Source of the DNA: Bugula neritina
Lineage: Eukaryota; Bryozoa; Gymnolaemata; Cheilostomatida; Bugulidae
Reading direction: 5' to 3'
NCBI GenBank assembly: GCA_964035545.1
Contig: OZ037773.1
Span: forward strand, 3,017,751 to 3,081,750
DNA: 64,000 nt
Part shown: positions 13,201-22,765 of the stretch, in pieces
Position numbering within the stretch: the first letter of the stretch is position 1
Layout: each line of letters opens with the position of its first letter
Notes under the pieces: generated by a model
What the model saw: the letters and a program-made list of their open reading frames with translations, nothing else
Database searches by the model: none
What the model was told of the DNA's origin: nothing
Position numbers and translations under genes: made by a program

Positions 13201-16200
13201 CTCCTTTTATTCAATCGAATAGGTTATGAAAATGGAGAGTCAAGAATTAGGTAATTCTGACAATGAAGAAGGCGTTGAAAATGAGATTCAAGATTTTCTG
13301 ACAGGTTCGAAGTTTGCACACGTAGATAAATAACTATGCATGTGTAATATAAATACATGTAGATGCACAATCCTTCATGCTTCTTCCTGCCTAAGGAAAG
13401 GTTGTTGAATGTTGTCTGCTCTACATACCGAGTACATGTCAACCTATTCTGATCTCGCAGGACCCGCAGATCCCCCCAAACCTCAAACAAGTAGCTTTGC
13501 CAGAGATAAGTTGAGGAATCTTTACCATGAAGAGCAGAGCATGGGACAGGAGCTGACAGTGAAAAGCAGGTAATACTATTAGTTCTGGTGGTAGCGATGT
13601 GGTAGTGGTAGTAATGGTGGTGGCGGTAGTAGTACTGGTGGTGGTGGCGGTAGTAGTAGTAGTAGTAGTAGCAGCAGTAGTGGTAGTAGTAGTGGTGGTA
13701 GTACTGGTAGTGGTAGTAGTAGTGGTAGTAGCGGTAGTGGTAGTAGTAGCAGTAGTGGTAGTAGTAGTAGTGGTGGTGGTTGTAGTACTGGTGGTGGTGG
13801 CGGTAGTAGTAGCAGTAGTAGTAGTACTGGTAATAGTAGCAGTAGTGGTAGTAGTACTGGTAGTAGTACTAGTAGTAGTAGTAGTATTAGTGGTATTAGT
13901 AATAGTAGTGGTAGTAGTACTGGTAGTGGTGGTGGTACTGGTAGTAGTACTAGTGGTAGTAGTAGTGTTAGTAGTAGTAGTAGTATTGGTAACAGTAGCA
14001 GAAATGGGTGAGGTAATTGTGTTGAAGCAGTATTTTTACTGTTTCTATATTTACAGGTTTTTCAGCAAAGGCAGCGAGCTAGTTGACTCTCCCAGACGCT
14101 CTCAGTCTCACTCACTCTCTCAGTCTCACTCACTCTCTCAGTCTCACTCACTCTCTCAGTCTCACTCACTCTCTCAGTCACAGGACGTTGTCTTGCAAGA
14201 ACCTCTCAAAAACACGCCCACTTCACCCTACAAGTCAAACTTACTCAAAGTCTTAGAGGATAATGTTGAGACGAAACCCTCTCCCCAGGTCTGTATGTTA
14301 TAAAAATCTCCCTGTAACCAAGTAATGTCGCAGTTCTTCTACTTACTGTCACCTTGACAGGCGAGTCACTCTTGCAGTGTTGAGCCAGTTATGTCATAAG
14401 GTGAAGTGTTATACTAGACCGTGAAGTGGTTTTTGAGGACCCACTTTTCAACGGCTGTTGTTTGATGAGCCATACAAGCACCTGTAATCACATGTTAGGT
14501 CTGAGACAGCGAAACCTTGACTGCCTCCTTGTCACTTTACTCATCTCACTCCGTACTTGTAGTCGAGGGCATTTCGCTGGTCCAAGTCCTCTCTTCATAG
14601 CATCGATGCTATGAAAGAAACGAAATCTCCAAACCTACAGTTCAAGTCTCCATTGCTTAAGTCAAAACTTGTGCAACAGCTGCAGCAGTCACCAGCTAGG
14701 TATATATTAGTCAGCTAGGTGTGTATATTAGTCAGCTAGGTGTATATTAGTCAGCTAGGTGTATATTAGTCAGCTAGGTGTATATTAGTCAGCTAGGTAT
14801 ATATATTAGTCAGCTAGGTGTGTATTAGTCAGCTAGGTGTATATATTAGTCAGCTAGGTGTATATATTAGTCAGCTAGGTATATATATTAGTCAGCTAGG
14901 TATATATATTAGTCAGCTAGGTGTATATATTAGTCAGCTAGGTATATATATTAGTCAGCTAGGTGTGTATATTAGTCAGCTAGGTGTATATTAGTCAGCT
15001 AGGTGTGTATTAGTCAGCTAGGTATATATTAGTCAGCTAGGTGTGTATTAGTCAGCTAGGTGTGTATTTATTGATAGTAATTTATGTCACATTATTCAGT
15101 GAAGACACAGCAGACAAGCTTCCAGTCGCTGACTCTAGTGGTCTGACAGCAGGAACACCACTCAGTGCGCACCTTTCAGCCAACTCCACCAACAGCAGCA
15201 GCAGTTCACAGGCTAGCGCCGTTAATGGCAACTCTTCTAATCCGTTCAAGAAGAGCAACACCTCCACTCCCTCAGCTACACCAACCCCTGTGTTCGGAAA
15301 GTGTGTTCAGGAGATTGCAACTCCTAAAGAAGACAACTCTAAAGATGTGTTTTCCATGTCGCCTCTCAGCAGAATTGGTGAGTTGAATTAATTCATGTTT
15401 GGAGGTGGTAATTTGTACATTGTTTGGTGAGAAGGTAAGGTTGGTGTTTGGGGTCGAAATGTTTCATGCTGAAGCTTATAAAAAATTTTGCAATAATTCT
15501 TGACATCCATAAACACAAACTGCTAAACTCTAAACTTTATTACTGTTGACCAAATATGAGATATGATGAATTTCCTTTCGATCATGGTCTACTCTATGAC
15601 TTCCTCATATTAATAAATAACATGTAATCCAATCACATTTTAGGGAAATTTTAGTAAATATTGAATTTGATTTTCCTATTTGGGATAAAATTAGAACATT
15701 GCTGTAAGGTAACATTTGATGCTTTATTTGAATATTTCATTCTGCAGGTAAAAGTCCCTCATCTAAGGAGAAGTTGTTAACAACTCAAAAACTGACAAAG
15801 TATCAGACGTCGAAGAGAAAATCACTGCTGGGCAGTATCACTGGGAACAAGGATCTGGAAATGGAAACTGCTGATGCAATGGCTTCAGAGGAACAGCTCA
15901 ACAAGGTACCTTTGTTTGTGATACAGATTGTTCAATTTAATGTCGAATTGCAATTGTTTGTGTTGTAGCTGTTTCATGGTAAATTACTTTATTCAACCCA
16001 ATTAGGAGAAAAAATGATCCATGGCAAATTTAGGTATTATGACTTAGTTTTGCCTGTGTATGTTAGTAGCTGCATGCCTTTTCATTTCTTTGAATGTAAT
16101 ATTATAGTTACAGTAATTTGTTCGATGTCTCCCATATAGGCCACAACAGAAACCTCCCACACCTCAGATTTGTTGTCTCCACCAAATGCTAGAAGACCAG

Positions 16201-16776
16201 GTGAACAAAAAACCCTGTCCAACAGTTTCCAGTCAAATAAAATTGCGATGTCCGATTCCCCCACCAAGTCTGGATCAACTAAATTCTACAACACTGTGCC
16301 AGTGACCAGCAAGGAAGTGGCAGTGGCTATTTCAAACTCTCAAGGGTCTAAATCGGAAATCAGCGAAGTAGTTGGAACATCGTGCAAGGTGGAACACTTG
16401 AGAGATAGTAAAGAGAACAAAAGATCTGCCATCAGCAATTTTTTAGCTCAATTTAAACGTGTAAAGTGAGTTTACTAATTTTGTCCAGCTTTTTCAAAAT
16501 ATACCATAAATTAGTAACATTTGATGGATCTATAAACCTGCTGGTTTCAATTCGTAGACCTTAATTAGACTGAATGAAAGTAATGTGTGAAAAATTTGCC
16601 ATTATATTTTAGTTTCGAACTGAATATACAGTAGGCCCATCGTCTATGTATGCTATCTTTCCATCATTTTATTATATAGTACATCATTAGTTTGTGTGAA
16701 ATCATTATGTTGCAGACCAGGTAAAGTCAAGGCACCTCCTAATGCTCCATCCAACAGCATCATAGATCTCACTTGA
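7289..16776 (+). CDS. EXO1: Exonuclease 1 (5'->3' exonuclease/flap endonuclease of mismatch repair), complete, 17 exons
   Basis: Exons: 7289-7452, 7825-7944, 8340-8463, 8669-8806, 10565-10780, 11076-11281, 11481-11592, 12253-12418, 12754-12827, 13223-13304, 13461-13569, 14057-14288, 14563-14699, 15100-15377, 15748-15905, 16140-16465, 16716-16776; every phase matches and the protein is about 900 residues (human 846). The N-terminal XPG/FEN1-type nuclease is intact: start MGIKGLLQ, D30 in [10 protein letters not shown] with H36, D79 in [28 protein letters not shown], and [17 protein letters not shown] (H2TH). After SIWHPEY the C-terminal half is divergent and serine-rich, with KSRFF at the 13569/14057 junction and a tandem SQSHSL run. 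EXO1 acts in the nucleus in mismatch repair, end resection and flap processing. The weakest junction is the donor at 12827 (CAA|GTTATC). It shares a tail-to-tail border with RRP15. Confidence 0.94.
8892..10152. mobile_element. Inverted-repeat DNA element in an EXO1 intron, TAA target duplication
   Basis: The ends are inverted copies beginning AGCTACATGTACACAGG, followed by GCCGATTTTTCA-like sequence on both sides. TAA precedes the left end (8889-8891) and follows the right end (10153-10155), a 3-bp duplication typical of PIF/Harbinger-like transposons. The 1,261-bp body has only short chance frames (e.g. 9678-9872) and no transposase, so the element is non-autonomous. It lies wholly in the intron between exons 8669-8806 and 10565-10780. 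An internal direct repeat is present (about 9306-9417 and 9777-9862, around TATTCATGTAACCAGTAT). Confidence 0.8.
13575..14004. repeat. Intronic GTA/GTG trinucleotide microsatellite
   Basis: About 430 bp of mixed (GTA)n/(GTG)n with interruptions, in the EXO1 intron just after the donor at 13570. It translates as a long Val/Ala/Leu run in the plus strand, but that is an artefact of composition. Confidence 0.9.
14100..14180 (+). repeat. Coding 18-bp tandem repeat in EXO1 (SQSHSL x4)
   Basis: Four perfect 18-bp units (14100-14171) plus a partial one inside exon 14057-14288, encoding SQSHSL repeats and ending SQSQD. The repeat length is a multiple of three, so copy-number change keeps the frame. 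Confidence 0.95.
14691..15062. repeat. Tandem array of about 19 units containing the splice-donor sequence
   Basis: The motif CAGCTAGGT occurs 19 times, spaced about 17-22 bp by TATATTAGT-type sequence. The first copy (14692-14700) is the actual end of EXO1 exon 14563-14699 and its donor. The array fills most of the intron up to exon 15100-15377. Confidence 0.92.
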
Positions 16777-16864
16777 CAGCTCTGTCAGCAGAAGGGCAGC
16801 TTTGAAAACACATTGTAGTCATTCAGATTTAAGTGTATATTTATTTTATTTTTACAATTTATAC

Positions 16865-16870
16865 AATAAA
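16865..16870 (+). promoter_or_regulatory. Poly(A) signal AATAAA, EXO1
   Basis: AATAAA 89 bp after the EXO1 stop. It sits only 30 bp short of the RRP15 stop codon on the other strand, so the two 3' UTRs must nearly abut or overlap. Confidence 0.6.
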
Positions 16871-16899
16871 ATATAAAAGTACTTCTAATTAATGTGTGT

Positions 16900-19440
16900 T
16901 TATCCTGCGTCACTATCCGTATCTGGGTCTTCTCCTGAATTGTTCTCACCAGCTGAACTTTCATCATCGTCTTTATCCCAATCTTTCATAGACTGAGCTC
17001 CCATTGCAAAATCATCTCTAAGGGCACTCCATGTTGGCTCCTCCTACAGAAAAGCTCGTTACTTACAGAAATTATAACAAACTAGTTTTGTCCTTATTTT
17101 CAACTACAACTGAAACAGAAGTATTTATTTATTTCAAGTTCAAAATACAGTATAAAAATGTTTAAGTGCAAATCAAAAAGTAAGTCAGAAGCAAATCTCA
17201 GTATTTAGTTCAACATATGCCTATGTAATCACTAAATGAAATCTGAATGTATCAAATATCATTATGTATAGACAGCAATAAAATTTTTCTTTCTGCATAT
17301 GGTGTAAGCTCTAAAAAATCTGAACCAGAATTAACTATTATCCATATAAACCACCGCTACTGTTCAAAACTATAGCAATTTGCACAACTTAGCCCTGATG
17401 GAGGGAACATTTGCAATGGAACTGGAAACTAACCTTAATTTCTGATTTGATAGAATCTTCAGCTGACGTCACTGATTTAACTTTCTGTGACTTCAGACGA
17501 TCGAGAAAATCTCCAGAGGTGAATTCCGATATTACCTAACAGTGAATAAACAAAGTGATGATGAAACACAAAACCTTTAGCTAGCTTAATTGCTGTCAAT
17601 GTGCCAAGATAAATTTTTAATAGACCAAGTAGCAATGCAGATGGCGAATAAGAAACTCTTACTTTATCTGTTTTGGCTATAGATTTCTTCACCTCACCAA
17701 CTTTCTCCTTTATTTTTCCTTGTTGTTGTTTAACTGCGTTGAACAGTTGCACTACGCCCCTGCAACACACCAGAGCATGCAGTAAAGCTTTAATTACAGC
17801 AACAATTACAATATTAACCAATAATATTCACTTGACACTAGATATGTGCCATGGCAAGGAATCAATATACTTTCACTTGATATCTAAATGTGTGTTTTTA
17901 ACCTACAAGCTGACTAAATTAAAACTGAATAGGGGACTTTACTAGTAGAAGTATAGTGTCATACCTCGTTGCTATTTTGATGAGGTTATGTTCTTTATTT
18001 CTATCTAGAACATCTGGAGTAACATGGCAAAGCTCTTCTTTTTCTCTTTTCTAGGAAAAGTGCAATATCTAGAGTGAAGGCAGCAATAACAACAATGATG
18101 ACTTCCAAAATCAATTCTATGTTTTGGATAATAATCAACACCAAGATGATAATATCAATATACTGTCAAGTATTAACACAGTAACAGTATTTAACCTACG
18201 AATGCATCCTTAAGGATGGATTTGTGGTTGCAGTTTGGATTAACTTATGATTTTGGCTTCATTCATAGCAACTGTTCCCCCTAACATCAAACGAAAAATC
18301 CACTCGCATGATGTGAAGCAATGGAAACGCAGTGACTATACATACCAGTTTTAGGGAAGTGGATGATTGGGTAAGTTTACGCTGTTTTAGTGACCTCTGC
18401 TTTCCAGTCACAGGGTCAATAGGCTCAGTTTTAATATCTCCAGCTTCTATCTTTACCACCTCCACATTGTCATTCTGATTAGAAATCATATATCAACACA
18501 AATTATTGACAGAGTTTAATGAGAGCAAGAATTTCAATCAATTAGTTCAAATAATATTTGTAAAAAATTCAGAAACTCCACACTTTCAGATGATCAATGT
18601 TGTAGGAATTATTGTTTTACATTGAAAAATTGGTGTCCATACTTCCGGTTTCCAACTCATTTCAGGAGAATATTATAAAATTTGTAAAAATAAAAACACA
18701 CCACCAGAAATAAAGTTCGAAAGACATTAAATTTCCAAAATCTTCAAGAGAATTAATTTACCACTGCAAAGCATTATATAATGAAAACCAACTCACTGGG
18801 TCAGCGTTCTCAAGATGCTTTCTTTTTCTGGCAGCAAGCTGTTTCTCAGAGACCGCTTTACTCATAATAGTTGTTGTGTTGGCAGGTACAGCTTTCCCTA
18901 AAATCTTCGCCATTACAGAGGCCATGCCTTTATTGCCATTTTCTGGATTGTTGATTTCCTGAACACAATATCACAGTGGATCAGCAACGAACAATCCCCA
19001 AACTAGAATATACTCGAGTGAATCATATTTCAATTTCAATTCATAGTAAAAAACTTTAGCAGTTGAGAAATGACTTGGGTTTTTTACTGTAACTATCTCT
19101 AGTTCGTTTTAAAACCAACTAAAACTGCCAACGATGAACAGAACTCATAAAAGACAGACTGATATTTACACAAAATGAAGTGAAAATCAACTCACACCAG
19201 CTTCATCACTGTCACCCTCCTCACTACCTGTTGGCTCTGTTTTAATCTCAGCGTCTAGAAAAAAATTGTGCACACATGTGATACAAGGAGTACTCACTCA
19301 ACAAGCATTACCAAGGATACAAAAGATAAATGCAGAAGCATACACTATATACTATGAGGTGATGGGAACCCACCGATTTCTGTTAATTCTTCATCGCTAG
19401 ACATACACTGTACGGTGGCAACAGCAGACAATCGAGTCAT
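16900..19440 (-). CDS. RRP15: RRP15-like ribosomal RNA processing protein, complete, 8 exons
   Basis: Minus-strand exons 19440-19374, 19254-19196, 18958-18797, 18474-18346, 18050-17965, 17759-17663, 17535-17434 and 17043-16900 (TAA), all in phase, about 281 residues (human RRP15 is 282). The N-terminal third is acidic; then MASVMAKILGKAVP, the LTQSSTSLKL linker and KREKEELCHVTPDV, followed by the family signature NLIKIATRGVVQLFNAVKQQQ, a DFLDRLKSQK segment and the diagnostic WSALRDDFAMGAQSMKDWDK near the end. Rrp15 is a nucleolar pre-60S assembly factor needed for maturation of 25/28S and 5.8S rRNA. Start: the ATG at 19440 is used; the next in-frame ATG at 19404 (MSSDEELTE) is a plausible alternative. 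A MITE relic sits 10 bp inside the intron after exon 18474-18346. Confidence 0.92.
18190..18334. mobile_element. Diverged MITE copy in an RRP15 intron
   Basis: Shares the internal TTGCATTAACTTAT-like block, the ATCC(A)TTCGCAT-like block and the terminal GGAAACGCAGTG with the MITEs at 29633 and 52630. The left terminal repeat is missing or too diverged to see. Confidence 0.65.
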
Positions 19441-21439
19441 TTTAGCGCAGGGGAGAACTGGAACTGGGCACAGTGCTGAAAATATGTTTACAGAAAAATC
19501 AAACTATCTACATAACAGGTTACAAGGCTTTTAAATTTATTCAATGTATAACTCTGAATACGGATACAGCGGTGTTTGAAATATTAGCCTTCTTTAATAA
19601 CACAGAAAGTAATAAACAAATAAAATGTGTCTTATTTACTTATTTTTAATAAAATTCCTAGCTCGTAAAAATAGATTTAAATTGAATAAAAAATATACAA
19701 AAAATAACAGTTAATAAAAATACTTATAATAAAGTTTTAATTATTAGCTATATTTCAATAGTCAAACTCATACTTATAAACTACAAACAAAGAGTTATCG
19801 TTGGGCATAATCCTTATGACTTTTTGTGATATGAAGTTAATACTTATTGTTGGTGAGGCTGAAAAAACTGTCGCAAATTATAATTATCACTGACACCCAT
19901 AGTTATAGTGACGGTTAATTGTAATGCCAATTATTAGCCACCGCAATCATCTTGCTATAACTATGACTATAACATTTATAATAATGATGGCTGTTGACAC
20001 TCAAATGTAAAACTACCAGTCGCAGTAAGTGTAACAATAAGACTAACTCTAGTAGTTGTATTGATTGAATAGTATTACCATAAAGTTAAGCCTACAACAG
20101 TAAGTCTTAGTCTTGTACTGCTGACGTTGGTGTTACAACTAATATTAGGCCTACTATTAGTATTACTATTACAAAAGCAATATGTTACCTGTTCACACAT
20201 ATTGATACTGATAGTGATACTGATAGTGCTACCCATAGCCATAGTGATAGTCTTACCCATTACACAGTGATACTACAGTATAACTAATCAGTAGTGTAAC
20301 TAACAGTAACACTAACAGAGTAACACGGTCACGGTGTTACTGTTACATTTACTGATTTAGTGTTTACTGCTAGACTTAGTGTAAGACTAAGTGTCTGTGT
20401 CAGTGTTAGACTTACACTTACTCTTACGTCTTAGTCTTACAGTAACAGTCACTGTTAGAGTTACTCTAACTCTTGCTCTTAGATCTTAGTCATAGACTAG
20501 AGTTAGTCACTTAAACTTAAAGTTAGACTTACTCTTAGACAGAGTTCCGGTTCGTGTTAGTAACAGACTAACAGAGTAACAGAGTAACACTAAGACAGGT
20601 AAAAGTAACAGTAACTCTAAGTCTTAGTCTAAGAATAAGTGAATAACACTAACAGTATGAGTAACACTAACAGTAACACTCAAACAGTAACACTAAGTCT
20701 AACAGTAACACTAACACTAACAGTAACTGTAAGTGGTAACAGTAACTGTAAAGTGTAAGGGCAACACCAACTGGATTCCAAGTATAAGAGTAAAAAAGTT
20801 ACTTAGAAATAACTAGATTAATCTTAGTAATACAAATGGTCATATCAATAAATGAATAATCTAAACTAAAGAAAAAATGAGATGTGAAAAAAACAGGTAA
20901 GTGAGTTAGGAAAAAGTACAGTGAAAGCAACTGTCATGCTGGTTTTAGCCGGAAACTGAGCAAGCTTTTTTGTGTTTCGAGGTTAAGAAAATCGGCTTCT
21001 TTACTGCACTATCACAGTAATAGACTAATAGCGCGTTTAACCCCGCCCACTTTTAATCGGCACGTGGAAAACGATAGCATAGGCATAGGCAACAAACTTC
21101 AATGTTTTATTTTGTTTGTATTTTCGCAAGTAGTTTACAAAAATTACATTTGAAGACACCAGTGTATTCAGAAAACTGATTCAATTTAACATTTTTATTA
21201 TGACCCTTCTACGTCTAAAGTCTAGACCCTGCTGTCGTAGTGGCAAGTTGAACTTGATACAAACTCAAAGTTTGACTGCACTACTATTAGTATTACTATT
21301 AGTATTACTATTACCAGTAAATGTAATACTATTAGTATTACTATTACTATTAGTATTACTATTACTATTAGTATTAGTATTAGTTATATTAACAGTAATA
21401 GTAATACTAATATTATTAGTCATACATTTACTGTAATAT
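19441..21439. repeat. Spacer with palindromic TAAC/GTTA arrays and TAGTAT-type repeats
   Basis: No exon is visible. 20100-20260 and 21280-21438 are imperfect ACTATTAGTATT-type runs. 20275-20760 alternates AACAGTAACACT blocks with their reverse complements (AGTGTTACTGTT), giving a strongly self-complementary region. 20940-21080 is unique-looking with a small CpG-richer patch (GCGCGTTTAACCCCGCCC). The repeat run 21280-21439 is the target of the LTR element. Confidence 0.75.
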
Positions 21440-21782
21440 TGTAATGGGATTACGTAGCATAATAATGCATTTGTCTCCTCCTGTTTGGGAATACTTATAA
21501 CCATGTTCTACTATCCAATCAGAAGGACCGGAAGGCAAGGTTCCGGTCAAGTGACTGTTTGCGGGTTAGCTAGCAGAAACCATGTTGTTGAGAGCAGGGG
21601 CTCGTAGTAGCTAGACGTGTTTATAATTGATTGATGTATTGTGGTTTTGACATACTGTTATAATTATGTTTATCGAATTAAATAAAGGTTATCGTACGCA
21701 AGCTCTGTTAGTAGTTGCTAGTTAAATTGAAACTAAATACGCAGGCAATCCACGCTTGATAATTGTGCTAAAACTCACAACA
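21440..21782 (+). repeat. 5' LTR
   Basis: 343 bp, TG...CA ends, containing an AATAAA signal at 21681-21686. Identical to the 3' LTR except at 21560. Confidence 0.95.
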
Positions 21783-21783
21783 G

Positions 21784-21802
21784 TGGTGGCAGCGGTGGGA
21801 TT
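21784..21802 (+). other. Primer-binding site, complementary to a leucine tRNA 3' end
   Basis: Starts TGGTGGCAGCGGTGGGATT one base after the LTR. This is the complement of a tRNA 3' end reading AATCCCACCGCTGCCACCA, as in animal tRNA-Leu. Several Mag-lineage Ty3/gypsy elements are primed by tRNA-Leu. Confidence 0.85.
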
Positions 21803-21816
21803 TCGCGTATTTCAAG

Positions 21817-22746
21817 ATGACAGAAAGAGGCACAGAGCTACCCCTTCGGAGAAATGAAGGTGAGGAAGATAACATTGCTATACCTATAGAACCAGAAGTG
21901 CGAGTACATAGGGAATGTTACGAAGAGAAGTACCGGCTGAGGGTACCCACCTTCTCAGGTGAAGAGCCGGTGGAGCAATTTGTTCAGGAATTCCAAGATG
22001 TGATGGAGGTTGCACAATGGCCACCTAGAATAGCATTGCTCAAGCTCAGGACGGCGCTGTCAGACAAAGCCAAGCCGTACGGAGTGGGACCAGACATTGA
22101 CGGCATCTTTGCTTCTCTGCGGGCCCGTTTTGGTATCTCCGCTGTAGATGCGCGGGCCCGTCTGCAAAGACTACGGCGTGATCCTCACACGCCGCTACAA
22201 GAGCACGCTACCACGGTTATGAGACTGGCGCAGATTGCATTCCGCGATCTGCCGCCAGTAAACCGTGAGAGGTATACCTATGATGCCTTCGTGCAGTCCA
22301 TCAACGACTTGGGACTCCATCACCAACTCTTGGCGAGGGGAGTCACCACGGTCGAAGGTGCGCTGGCAGAAGGGGAGGTTTACCTTCTGGCCAGCCAGCT
22401 GCACCGGAGCCGTGTGACTTCTCGTCAGGTGGACATGGAGCCCTCCGCTGCTCCTACCGCTTCTCACGCGGAAACTCCAGCGGTGGGCAAGGTGACGCAG
22501 ATGACGGTGGCATCACAGGTCGCACAAATGACCGACATGCTAGCCGAACTGGTCTCCGCCTTGGAAAGCCAGCTAGGCGTAGCCAGTGAGCCTAACGGGC
22601 CACCGGTGCAGTCGCCTAGTAGAGGACACCCCTCCTGCTGGGGGTGCGGAAGACCAGGACACTTCCAGAAGCATTGTCCCCGACTTCAACCAGGGTTAAA
22701 CTACGACGGCCCGCGGATGCTCCCACATCCGGCGGGCCGCCGTTAA
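21817..22746 (+). CDS. gag: Gag polyprotein of the LTR element
   Basis: 309 residues from ATG 21817. Residues about 35-200 look like a retrotransposon Gag/capsid domain (VPTFSGEEPVEQFVQEFQDV, then ALSDKAKPYG and LRARFG). Near the C terminus there is one CCHC zinc knuckle, CWGCGRPGHFQKHC, fitting C-x2-C-x4-H-x4-C, which binds RNA during packaging. The frame is intact. It is followed in another frame by the protease ORF, so Gag-Pro would need ribosomal frameshifting or reinitiation. Confidence 0.9.
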   Translation: MTERGTELPLRRNEGEEDNIAIPIEPEVRVHRECYEEKYRLRVPTFSGEEPVEQFVQEFQDVMEVAQWPPRIALLKLRTALSDKAKPYGVGPDIDGIFASLRARFGISAVDARARLQRLRRDPHTPLQEHATTVMRLAQIAFRDLPPVNRERYTYDAFVQSINDLGLHHQLLARGVTTVEGALAEGEVYLLASQLHRSRVTSRQVDMEPSAAPTASHAETPAVGKVTQMTVASQVAQMTDMLAELVSALESQLGVASEPNGPPVQSPSRGHPSCWGCGRPGHFQKHCPRLQPGLNYDGPRMLPHPAGRR

Positions 22747-22765
22747 AACCCCAAGGGAGGACACA

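Noticed and set aside
13599..14303. 234-codon Val-rich open frame
   Set aside because: Its first part is the intronic GTA/GTG microsatellite; only 14057-14288 is a real EXO1 exon.
14587..14699. EXO1 exon starting at 14587 or 14611
   Set aside because: The acceptor ending 14562 (CTTGTAG after a pyrimidine tract) is stronger and in phase.
14691..15062. Regular repeats as a CRISPR array
   Set aside because: Unit length varies, no unique spacers, and it is intronic in an animal gene.
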